From the NCBI GenBank assembly GCA_023091665.1, contig JALJCQ010000031.1, forward strand, positions 558,001 through 622,000: a DNA stretch of 64,000 nt, read 5' to 3'. This DNA comes from Pythium myriotylum. Taxonomy: Eukaryota > Oomycota > Peronosporomycetes > Pythiales > Pythiaceae. The position numbers were made by a program, and so were the translations under genes. Below are positions 41,077-50,276 of the stretch, one piece after another; the stretch's first letter is position 1, and every line of letters begins with the position of its first letter. The notes below the pieces were generated by a model, which saw nothing but the letters and a program-made list of their open reading frames with translations, did no database searches and was not told where the DNA came from.

Positions 41077-41924
41077 AGCAGGAGCGAGGGGGAACTGCGG
41101 ATGGGACGACTGCGCGTCGGAGAAAGATACTCTCGAACGGAGTCAAATTGAGTTGTGGAGAACTTTCAGCCGTGTTCGGGCTTGCCACGCTGGGTCCTCA
41201 GGTTGAGAGACGCGCATTACCACGCCGCCTGGAGCAAAGGTCGTCTGGCGGTGGACCAGGGCGATGGACCACGAGAAGCCATCAAAAGGTCATGCTTTCA
41301 ACAGCAACGAACTTGGGAGAACCCTACCACGCCGAGACCAGACACCAGCTGCGCCTCGGAAAAACACAGTCTCCGCTGCTGTGACAGTGCATGAGTCGTC
41401 TCGTCAACGCTTGCTGAGCCCTTTCGCGCCGACCGTTGTGGCTTGGCGACCTTTGTTCGTACCGTAGAGGGATCCCACGTGGCCTTCGATATCGAACGCG
41501 TCACCGCTGGCGCCACCGCATGGTTGGTCTCACGCGGTGACCGGACATCGTTCACGTCATGGGGTCTCATCGTGATGACGCCTTTGAGCTTGGGTGCGTC
41601 TTCCTCTCCCGCGACTATTTGATCATCATGCAGGATGTACTAACGCAGGTAGTGGATGCCGATCTACGCATGTATGCGAAACTCGAACTGTGTTCTTTCG
41701 AGCCTGATCGAAAAAGCTCCGGTCTGATCCGAGTGACCTGGCGCCATGGATACATGCATGATGCTGCTTCCCGAACTATTTTTTAATGATAAACCAATGG
41801 GACGCACGTTACATACGCCAGCGTCAGGAGGGGGCGTGGAAATGGCAAATCTCGGACCCTCTCGGGGGGAAGACTCAACGGCTCTGGTTTTTCGGATAAA
41901 TACCTACGAAGGAGGGACGGCACT
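41077..41924. other. Spacer, no supported gene
   Basis: Contains the promoter of member 9. Open frames at 41411-41630 and 41559-41786 have no recognisable domain. Confidence 0.45.
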
Positions 41925-43553
41925 CTAGCGGTAGCGTTGTTCGATGCGGGGCGGCGCGTTCGCGGGACGCGAGTAGGCGTTGGAAGCAATTGCGAGCCGC
42001 CGCAAGATCTCCTGCTGCTCGGCGAGCGACTGGTCGATGTCGTTGAACTTGAACTCCTCACTGTCGAAGAGGTAGCTGCCCTGGCGGCTGCGCGTCCCAA
42101 CAGGGTACGCAGGCGACACGGCGTACGGAGGGGGCGCACCGTACGGAGAGGGTGCAGCGTACGGCGGAGGGGGTGGAGGAGGGACGCCCGTTCGGCGAGG
42201 CATGTAGAACTGGCTGTTGTTGCTTGAGTTGCTCGATTGGCTCGAGCGACTCGATGACGGCGAGTACGACGAGCCGTTCGCCGACCGTGGCGGCAGGAAC
42301 TGGGTCTGGTACTGCGGCGTGTATCGGCCAGCGGAGGTCGGGGCCATATCTCGTGTGTCGATGTAGAGGTCGGCCTTGAACGACTGAGGAGCCGCTTCTT
42401 CCCTCTCAAAGATCGTGGATGCCACACTCATCTGGGAGTACCGACAGGATGGTGACCGAATGTCGAAGCCGATATCAAAGGAGATGACGCTGCTCGAGTC
42501 GGTCATGCACGACTCGCGGTCCACAGACGATGTGACCGTGTGGTTCATCGGCGAGCGCGAGTCGTCGAAGCTGGGCACTCCGAAGCTGCCCTTGTCCGAG
42601 CCCGTGCCCTTGGCGCGTGTCTTTTGTACGCAAAACATACATACCTTGAGCTTGGTCATGCCCCTGACGCCACCTGGGAGTGGTGCCATCACCTCTCGTG
42701 TCACGAGGCATTTCTTGCAGACGACCTCGCCGCAGAGGCGGCAGTGGTGGCGGTGGCGCGTCGCGCCAAAGCCGCGCGTGCACACGTAGCAGCTCTTGCG
42801 CATCGAGTCGGGCACCCAGTTGTGCTTCTCGAGGAACTCCTCGCTCGAAATGCGCTTCGAGTCCATGAGCACGGTCACGTCGCGCAGGCTCTCCATGTAC
42901 TTGCGAAGCACAATGTTCATGTTGGTGCTGCTCTCGCGCAGGTCGAACGAGCCGTTCGTGAAGACGGCGCAGTGGCCCGGGTGCTGTTCAAGCGGACGTA
43001 CGAGCAGCACGTTGGCGACCTTGATGCGCGGCACGCGGATGGTCGCACCGAGATCCGGTGCGTCGCGGTCGTCGAGCGGGATGGTCGCGTAGAAGCCGAC
43101 GGCGCGGCCCTTGGAGTCCTGCGCGAAGCCCATGTACTCGAGGAAGACCTGGTCGCGCATGGGCATCCCCGGCGCCGGCGGCGCGCAGACGTACTTGACG
43201 CCGAGAAAGCTGTACGGGTTCGTTGGACCTCGCGTCTTGAGCGTCGAGAGCACGCGCGCGTCCTGCACTTTGGGGTAGAGCAGCTGGCAGACCTTGGCAA
43301 AGTCGTCGTTGGTGTCGGCGTAGAAGAAGCCGAGCACGTCGTCAATGTCGGCGCGCACGCGGCCGAACGTGCGCGCGACCGTGATCGAGGTGTTGCTCGC
43401 GTCCGGCTGCTTGTACGTCACGAGGTAGTCGGCCTCGCCCACGAGCTGCCAGCCGGCGCCGTAGGCGAGTCCTTCGCCGTTGACCTCGTGGAAGGCCATC
43501 TCCTGGAGCGCGTCGACGACCGCGTCCTTGGCGCGCACCTCGAGCTCGTTCAT
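41925..43553 (-). CDS. START-like/FYVE protein with canonical finger and proline-rich tail (array member 10)
   Basis: 542 aa from Met 43553 (MNELEVRAKDAVVDALQEM), where homology to members 8 and 9 begins. The frame is open to 44051, but that extension is Ser/Arg-rich and unlike any relative; an upstream exon supplying the usual FPLPEG start is possible. START-like part: FYADTNDDFAKVCQLLYPK, FLEYMGFAQDSKGR. FYVE finger at about 254-310: CYVC, RHRHHCRLCG, CKKC, CMFC (canonical, PI3P binding expected). It differs by a tail with seven consecutive prolines and Tyr/Pro/Ala repeats (VPPPPPPPYAAPSPYGAPPP), a likely SH3/WW-type ligand. The shared C-terminal motifs are present (LYIDTRDM, SLAEQQEILRRLA). 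Confidence 0.9.
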   Translation of the reverse strand: MNELEVRAKDAVVDALQEMAFHEVNGEGLAYGAGWQLVGEADYLVTYKQPDASNTSITVARTFGRVRADIDDVLGFFYADTNDDFAKVCQLLYPKVQDARVLSTLKTRGPTNPYSFLGVKYVCAPPAPGMPMRDQVFLEYMGFAQDSKGRAVGFYATIPLDDRDAPDLGATIRVPRIKVANVLLVRPLEQHPGHCAVFTNGSFDLRESSTNMNIVLRKYMESLRDVTVLMDSKRISSEEFLEKHNWVPDSMRKSCYVCTRGFGATRHRHHCRLCGEVVCKKCLVTREVMAPLPGGVRGMTKLKVCMFCVQKTRAKGTGSDKGSFGVPSFDDSRSPMNHTVTSSVDRESCMTDSSSVISFDIGFDIRSPSCRYSQMSVASTIFEREEAAPQSFKADLYIDTRDMAPTSAGRYTPQYQTQFLPPRSANGSSYSPSSSRSSQSSNSSNNSQFYMPRRTGVPPPPPPPYAAPSPYGAPPPYAVSPAYPVGTRSRQGSYLFDSEEFKFNDIDQSLAEQQEILRRLAIASNAYSRPANAPPRIEQRYR

Positions 43554-44438
43554 GTTGCCGCGACTTCCAACTTGGCGAATGCCGAGAGCGTCTCGATGCG
43601 AAGAACGAGTGTCGGTGGGTAAGGGGTCGCTGCCCGTGGGTGAGGGAGGCCGTGTAGAAGCGCTAGGGTCAGATGCAGGCAGACGCTCCGACAGATCGTT
43701 GTGGCTGCGCGCGCGCGGGGCCTCGCTTCCCGCAAGGATCAGCGAGTGGCGCCTGGTGGCGTGCGAGGCATGGTCGTTGATTCCGCCGCTGGCTCGTCGG
43801 GTGGATGAGGCAGTCTTCCAGATGGGTCGGAAAGGGAGCGCGGATGAACGGTGGGACGATCGAGGGGAAAGAATGCGGAGGTCCACATGGAGGTCCACAA
43901 AGCGAACCGCAGAGAAGGAGAGATGCGACGAGTTGTGGACTTTTCTGGATATGGACTTGAAGTGGTCCACAATGTTGAAAGTCGCACAGTGGCACGTCCA
44001 CCACCTGTCGCAAGCAAGCAACCCCCAAAGCCTTGCAAAGACCGGCGACAACCACCTGAGAACCGAGAAGCTGCCACAATTTTACAGGAGGCTATTTTAC
44101 GTAATACCTGTCAAAACAAATGATGTATATCCGTAATTTAATCATAAAAAGTCGGGATCTTGAAACTTGAAAAACAATGACCTACGTATACCGATATGTA
44201 TCACATATTTGCTGTCCCCCGGTAATTCCGTATTGGGAACACTCGGGTCCAAGAAAAACTCGCGGTCTGACTTGTCGGAGCCACCGGCTGGTCTCCTCGC
44301 GCATGGTCAGGCGTCTCCGATTGCCACTGCAATCGAACGACGCGAAGAAACCGCACTTAGAACTCTCTCCAAAATCCGCTTGTCTCCCTAAAACCGCTAT
44401 ATCGAACTTACCCATACATTCCCGGCGCCGCTTTCCGA
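43554..44438. other. Divergent intergenic region
   Basis: Between the minus-strand START-FYVE array and the plus-strand CH gene. The left part (to 44051) is an open minus frame that may include 5' UTR. No further gene. Confidence 0.5.
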
Positions 44439-44480
44439 ATGGCAAATTTCCCTTGGGCTCCTTTCCCCCCCACATGGAGA

Positions 44481-47480
44481 ATGCACGTTGAAGGGGCCGC
44501 GCCCCACTCGACCCAGCGCAAGCTGGTCCACTGGCTCAACTCGCTTCCTCTCACAGCGTGTCTGCTGGTCGACGAGCTCGACGAGCTGCGCTTCGGCGAC
44601 GCGCTCGCGGCCGTGGTCGCGTGGATTCAAGAGGGGCTTGCCGAGCGCCACGACGCGCTCGTCGGCGACGATGCGCGCGCCTGTGTGACGCGTGTGGTGC
44701 AGTTCGCGGCGCAAAAGTGTCGCGCGGACGATGGAGACGCTCTCCACGTCGTGAATAGCGCCGAGTGTGTCCGAAACGTCCTCCGAGGCGACGTCGCGGC
44801 CATCGCAGCCGTTGTGCTCGTGCTCAAACGCGTCGTCGAGCAGATGCAGCGCGACAAGCGGTCGAGAGAGATGGCAGAAGCTCGATCACGACGAGAGAGC
44901 GTCGTGCAGGCCATCGATAAGCGCAATGGGGCCTTCCAAAATGGAAATCAAGAAGAGACACGCTCGCCAGAGTCCCAGCGAGCAGCGAACGACCGAGCTC
45001 TTTCTCGAAGAAGGAGGGAGAAGAAGCCAACGAAGACTCAGCCAACTGGAAGCCGTGGTCACTCGCCTCTGACTGAAAGCCTGGCCCGAGTTGCTCCTGT
45101 GGTGAGGAAGAAGGAGAATATCGACACGTCTAATGCAACTCTCAGCCAACGAGTTACACCGTCAACTACAAGCACTGTGGTCATTGATTCCAAGTGCAAG
45201 ACCACTCAATCAATCCTGGGATGGATGTCCTCGTTGGGTATTTCGTTACAGTCTCATGCGAGCGCCGCAACGACATCCCCTGCAACTCCGACCTTTAAGG
45301 ATGGGGTCTTGCTCTGTGCTTTGGCAGCAGTAGTAGCGCGCCGCCGAGGAAGTATCGCCATCCGACACAAATTGCACACTATCCGTACTGAGCAACATCC
45401 TCGAGGAGTTCTATTTCCGAGAGGTGCGACGTTGAATCCTCGAACAAAAGCTGAGAAGCGTCACAACTTGGCGACAGCGTGGACTTTACTGAAAGACTGC
45501 GGCGTGCTGACCTCGAGTGCAGCATCCATCGATGTGGAAGGATTCGTTGAGCTCGTTTCCGAGAAAGAAGGTGAACAGGTATTGACAATTCTTGAGCATA
45601 TCAAGGCTCAGTGTCAGCGGAATGAAGTTCATAAAATGTCTACGTCGCTAACACGGAAGCCCCTACTAGCAAAGGGCACGACGGAAAGCCGAAGACCGTA
45701 CATCACAGCAGAGCAAATTGATGCGGCGAGACGCTGGATGAAGTCAGTTGGTGTCGACCCGTTTGAAGTGAGTAGCCACGTTCAACTTGGTGATACTTTG
45801 AATATACTGATTGGCTCCTCCGTAGCAGAATTCATCTGGAGTCCTCGATGACCCCCTTCGTAGTGGCGTAGCCCTCTGGTGAGATTTTATGTCGATGATG
45901 GATTGATGATTCACTTTCAAACCAATCGCTTTCGAATTTAGTCAACTGCTCATACAGGTCAACGAATTGCTTTTGTTGAAGCCCGTATTCAAAAATCCAC
46001 CCAAGACACTTCTTGAAGTTCGGTAGGTTTTGTTTGTTACTGTAGAATGCTCAAGTATATGTTATCATACTTCCCCGATATATAGGAGGAATCACTACGA
46101 GGCAATCAATGTACTCGCCACACTTGGCGAGGATAAGATACCTCGTGTTTATCTCACCAGGCAAGCCATGGAAGGAATGATATTGGGTGATACACAGTAT
46201 ATCTACGGCCTCGTGTGGCATTTGATGCAGTCCAGTAAAGATGCCGAAGTGAGGCAATCCCATTTTGCTGGTTTGGATGAGAGTACGTCGAACATTAACC
46301 CACGGAGTCCAACTATCGTGGAGCAAAAACCATTGTCTCTCAGGCCCCAACGAAAACCTCTTACAGTGTCGCCAATATCACTCGATGTGCCTGCTCATGA
46401 ACTGGTTGAGGATAGGTTGCTCACTCATGGGCCGTGCATGTCAGAAGCTAAAGTGGCGACGCCTTGGAATGAAGCTGATATTTTGGAGGACATATATCCA
46501 CGATGTCGAAGGCCAAAGCCGCGAAGATTTGAAGTTGGAGAATCAGACGAGGAGATCACTCCGCAAAACCCACCACGGGATTTCCGTGGGTTGTCACCCA
46601 GATTTTGTCCCAAATCCAATGACCAGCGAACGGCGGAAAATTGTGGAATTCTGCATCAAACTGTCAGGGAAAGTGATAAACAAGCACTCGAAGATTTTCG
46701 GAAGATAGATCAACCCAGTGTTGATGTTCTCGAACTGCCACGAGAATCCAGAAGCCCAATTGCTTCACAAATATTAGCGGAAACCACTTCCGAGTCCCGA
46801 CCACGAAGCGAAGTTGAGGACCAATCTGGGACGAGTGTAGAGTCCAGAGTGCATTCATGCCAAACAGTCGATTACACGGATTTCAGCAGAACAAAAGTCA
46901 TACAAGTGATCCAATGGCTGAAATCTCTGGGCGTTGAGCTTGTTAACCCTGCCATTCTCCTCGTGAGTGTCTACGGCAACCATCAAGGGAAGTGGTTTGC
47001 TAATTGGCTTGCCTCCAATGACAGGATCCGAAGTCAAGCTTTGAAGAGTTCAGATCTGGAGTATTGTTGTGCTCGATCGTGGAGAAACTCGAGCATATGC
47101 GTTGCATAGAAGGAGTTTGTCGAGACCAGAAGGTCGCCAGAGCTAATGCTCTTCATAATATCGACAAGGCCTTCGATGTCTTACAGCATAAAAAGGTTCG
47201 CTCACTCTAATGGACTAGCATTTTTAGACAACCAAATATTCTCTTGTAGAGGCTACCGCTTCACTTTTTTCGACGCCGTGCGAAGATCTACGAAGGGGAC
47301 CGGTCGACGATCCTGAGTTTGCTCATTCATGTTAGAAAGGTGCTACGGACCTGCAGCTCTGATGAGGATCTTGTCTTTGGATGTCGAAATGACGGTATTC
47401 GATGTTTTTTCCAGGCTTATGGTCATCATGCCAGACCTCGAGCACCAGTGAAAGTAGCAAAATCAGATTTGCCAGAGTGA
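44481..47480 (+). CDS. Multi-calponin-homology-domain protein, six exons
   Basis: Reassembled from sequence: exons 44481-45767, 45826-45878, 45942-46022, 46086-46962, 47025-47195, 47250-47480. Introns are 58, 63, 63, 62 and 54 bp, all GT-AG, and phases agree, giving 2700 nt (899 aa). An in-frame ATG at 44439 is an alternative start. Calponin-homology (CH) domains: one at about residues 240-375 (ILGWMSSLGI, FKDGVLLCAL), one at about 395-530 across introns 1-3 (RRWMKSVGVDPFE, LRSGVALCQLL, HYEAINVLATL), and one at the C-terminus across introns 4-5 (VIQWLKSLGVELV, FRSGVLLCSIVEKL, YEGDRSTILSLL). An N-terminal CH-like segment (KLVHWLNSLPL) and a charged linker also occur. A cytoskeletal (actin or microtubule) role is inferred; the exact orthologue is not identified. 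Confidence 0.85.
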
Positions 47481-47691
47481 GTGATGTGTAGTCCTGGGTG
47501 AGTGAAGGTACTTTGGAATGAGCCGACCATGGGAACGGATGTTTTTCGATCTCTGACTAATCTTCCAGCAGATTCGAGCGCTCATTGGCCGTTCCAGCAC
47601 AAGGCAGCCGTCACCAGCTTCACCTGCCAGATCTGACGTGCAGAGGTCTGGGTCATGGCCCCTCAACTAACACTATTCATCGTGAAGTGTG

Positions 47692-49905
47692 ATGCCCAAG
47701 TCAACGCGGAAGAGCAAGGCCAAGACCAGCGAGTCGTCTTTGCCATCGACACCAGATCAATGGACGCGGCTACAGGAGTCTCTGTATGGTCTACTGAGCG
47801 TTGAGATCGACGATCCTTTCACAGATCTAGACCACCTCTGCCCGCGCAGCGCGTGGCTTGTGCTTCATATGGACCTGATATTGCCCACGCAGCCTGCGCA
47901 ACCACTCAGCCTTCTCGTTGAACGAGCATTGGACGCCCTGGCAGTGTTGTGCGTCCAGTCCGAGAGCCTTCGGGTAGACGAAGCCGAGTACGAAGGGTAT
48001 TGGCAGCGTGTCCTGAGTTGTGATATGATGAAAGAGCCTCTTTCGAAGACCGATCCGCTGGTGTACAAGTTTGCTCGCTTCGCGAGGTGCAAAGGTGTGC
48101 GTGTTCTGCTGAGTTGGCGACGAAAGAAGCTCCAAGCAAGTACGATCAAGGCGCTGTCGAACTTTTTGTGTTCACGACGCGAGAAGTATCGCGAGTATTT
48201 TTTGCCTCCGTCGCGCTTGTCTCTGAAGTCTCGATGTGTGTTGGTGGGACTGCGGCTAGCAGAATGTAACCTCGCGACGAAGGATGTGGCTGCGATCCAG
48301 GAGCTACTGGTGGCTCGTCCGAGTTCTGTGGATTGTTCATTGTTGTGTGACCAAGAATCGCTCGGGTGCTTGGATCTGGAAGGCAATCGCTTGGGGCCAG
48401 AGGAGTTGTCTTCGTTGGCCAGTCTTCTGGAGAAATCTGTGCGACAGGTGAACGGTATCGGTCTCAAGGACACGGTCCCAGATGATCCTGTGAAGTCGAC
48501 GAGCCCGAAGTACATCCAGGCATTCAAGGGTTTCTTGGCTGAGGCGTTCAAGTCGAAGAAGGCTTCAACAAGAAATGACCCGGTATCCAGAATTGATGAG
48601 GGTGTTGCATTGTCATTGGCTGGGAATACGCTTTGTGATGGCGTTCACCTGCAGGTGTTGTATGAAGTACTTCAGGGAGCGTCTCGGCCGCTCCGCGCGT
48701 TATCGCTTGCTGGGACGACACATACAGTGAGTCCGGCCGGTTCGATCGCAGACCTCGTCACTCAGAAGATATTTGCGAAGCTTTGCTTCTTGTCGCCAGC
48801 TACGTCTTTCACTGAGGACAGCACTCTCGACATGTCCGCCACTAAATCGGACTTTATCTTCAAAAGCATGGATGTCTTGCACGAGTCGCTTCAAGATCCG
48901 ATTTTGCGTATGATACCACTCGTCCAAGCAGCATTGGAGAGCGGAGAGACAGTTTGGTGCCGGGTTCGCTTCAATGACCCGAGGTGGTGGGCAAAATACG
49001 CATACTATATCGAGCCTTCGCTGGAGCAAAACACAAGGGCATCGGGTGTTTGGGTTGATCCAAGCACTGCAATGAAGGTAGTATCCATTCGAAGTGATGG
49101 CTGGCTCCAAGTTGAAGTTCCTCAGTGTGATGATAACGGCGAGGAGTCAACCAGCAGCACGCCAACCATTCGAATTCTGTGGATCCAAGTCTCGAAGCTT
49201 TCAGCGTTGTACTCGCACTCGTTGGATATCCTCGGAATGCGCTTTCGTGGAATAATCTGCAATAGCAACGGCGATGGTCGTAGCCACCGTTCTAACCATC
49301 TTGAGCTCCTCCGAGAGCTGACCGAATCGTGTGTTCCAATCGTAACTCGACTTTGTCTTCGCCAATGGAATCACAAACGATATTATTTGGGACGAATAGT
49401 TGACCGGTGCCCTCAACTACAAGAGTTTGACGTCCAGGGATCCAAGATTGATAACTATCCATTGAATGTCTCGGCTGCGACGGTGATCAACTTGTCGGGA
49501 TGCGAGTTAAGCTCAAATTTCTTTGAAGATCTACTCGAATGCGATGAGAATACTCTCTTTCGGCATCGATACCTGTCACTCCTCGATACGAAACTAGATG
49601 ACGCTCAGCTGCCATTGCTTCAAAAAGCGATCGAACGGTTCACGAACTTGGTTCTCGTTGACGCCGACTCGATTGCCACGATCAAGGCGATCAGTGAAGT
49701 TGGATTCGGATATAGCAGCGTCTCTGCGTGTGAGACCGAGATTCTCCGCGAGGTGGTGAGCAAGGCGAGAAGATTCCCGCCAGAAGTGATTGAGAACATT
49801 ATTTCCCAGACGAACGGCGTCTCGGTGTCGCTGCGAGTCCGTTCTTGCACGTTGTCTCCGCTTCCGCAATGGCGCATTCAAGCGCAAGACGGACAGAAAT
49901 CGTGA
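47692..49905 (+). CDS. Leucine-rich-repeat-like protein, unknown function
   Basis: 737 aa from the ATG at 47692; a GTG one codon earlier is not needed. The N-terminus is basic (PKSTRKSKAKTSES). Repeat-like leucine patterns occur at LVGLRLAECNLATKDVAAI, LGCLDLEGNRLGPEELSSL, LRALSLAGTTH, VINLSGCELSSNFF and LSLLDTKLDDAQLPLL, typical of ribonuclease-inhibitor-like LRRs. They are widely spaced, and a middle part (about 420-540, rich in Trp/Asp with VWCRVRFNDPRWWAKYAYYI) has no recognised fold. No signal peptide or membrane segment is seen, so a cytosolic protein is likely. It starts about 210 bp after the CH gene stop, same strand. Confidence 0.7.
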   Translation: MPKSTRKSKAKTSESSLPSTPDQWTRLQESLYGLLSVEIDDPFTDLDHLCPRSAWLVLHMDLILPTQPAQPLSLLVERALDALAVLCVQSESLRVDEAEYEGYWQRVLSCDMMKEPLSKTDPLVYKFARFARCKGVRVLLSWRRKKLQASTIKALSNFLCSRREKYREYFLPPSRLSLKSRCVLVGLRLAECNLATKDVAAIQELLVARPSSVDCSLLCDQESLGCLDLEGNRLGPEELSSLASLLEKSVRQVNGIGLKDTVPDDPVKSTSPKYIQAFKGFLAEAFKSKKASTRNDPVSRIDEGVALSLAGNTLCDGVHLQVLYEVLQGASRPLRALSLAGTTHTVSPAGSIADLVTQKIFAKLCFLSPATSFTEDSTLDMSATKSDFIFKSMDVLHESLQDPILRMIPLVQAALESGETVWCRVRFNDPRWWAKYAYYIEPSLEQNTRASGVWVDPSTAMKVVSIRSDGWLQVEVPQCDDNGEESTSSTPTIRILWIQVSKLSALYSHSLDILGMRFRGIICNSNGDGRSHRSNHLELLRELTESCVPIVTRLCLRQWNHKRYYLGRIVDRCPQLQEFDVQGSKIDNYPLNVSAATVINLSGCELSSNFFEDLLECDENTLFRHRYLSLLDTKLDDAQLPLLQKAIERFTNLVLVDADSIATIKAISEVGFGYSSVSACETEILREVVSKARRFPPEVIENIISQTNGVSVSLRVRSCTLSPLPQWRIQAQDGQKS

Positions 49906-49970
49906 TCACTTGTGGTTTTCGATATGCGCAAAGCTTCAAGTCCAAAACTTGCGTGCCAGTTTGATTGAGT

Positions 49971-50063
49971 AGATAATGATGATGAATACGAAGTCGATTG
50001 AGCGTATGAGCTGGGGCTCTGTGTCGTGACGACACAGATTCAGCGCATGAGCTCAATCGACAT
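49971..50063. repeat. Palindromic repeat with non-LTR-tail-like arms
   Basis: Arms GTCGATTGAGC (49993 on) and GCTCAATCGAC (about 50050-50061) face each other, with an inner perfect palindrome CTGTGTCGTGACGACACAG. To the left it is preceded by ATGATGATGAATACGAAG, resembling the GATGAT...GAAGTCTATTGAG tail of the 8143-8178 copy. Confidence 0.65.
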
Positions 50064-50181
50064 CGTATTGGAGACGACACTGTCGTGTCTATATCTTTAC
50101 CGTGGGTTAAGTTGGCTAGTCGTAAATCGGAGTGCGCGAGCATATATCGAACTTCTCTCCAATCAAGTTCAGTAAATGTTG

Positions 50182-50224
50182 GAGTCTGACGTCGAGCTGA
50201 GACTCTCAGCTCGACGTCTGACTC
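50182..50224. repeat. Hairpin 1: near-perfect 20-bp stem, 3-nt loop
   Basis: GAGTCTGACGTCGAGCTGAG pairs with CTCAGCTCGACGTCTGACTC around ACT, with one mismatched pair in the stem. Confidence 0.85.
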
Positions 50225-50225
50225 C

Positions 50226-50276
50226 GCGACACCCGAATAGTGAGTCTCAGCCTGAGACTCCCTTTTCGGGTGTCGC
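50226..50276. repeat. Hairpin 2: nested inverted repeats
   Basis: Outer arms GCGACACCCGAA / TTCGGGTGTCGC are perfect; an inner pair GAGTCTCA / TGAGACTC lies inside. It abuts hairpin 1 and shares the GAGTCT/AGACTC word with it. Confidence 0.85.

Noticed and set aside
42540..43622. Plus-strand 360-aa open frame
   Set aside because: Antisense shadow of START-FYVE member 10; no domain.
43554..44051. N-terminal extension of START-FYVE member 10 to 44051
   Set aside because: The extension is Ser/Arg-rich, has no counterpart in relatives, and homology begins at Met 43553. It is more likely 5' UTR/promoter or includes an unrecognised intron.
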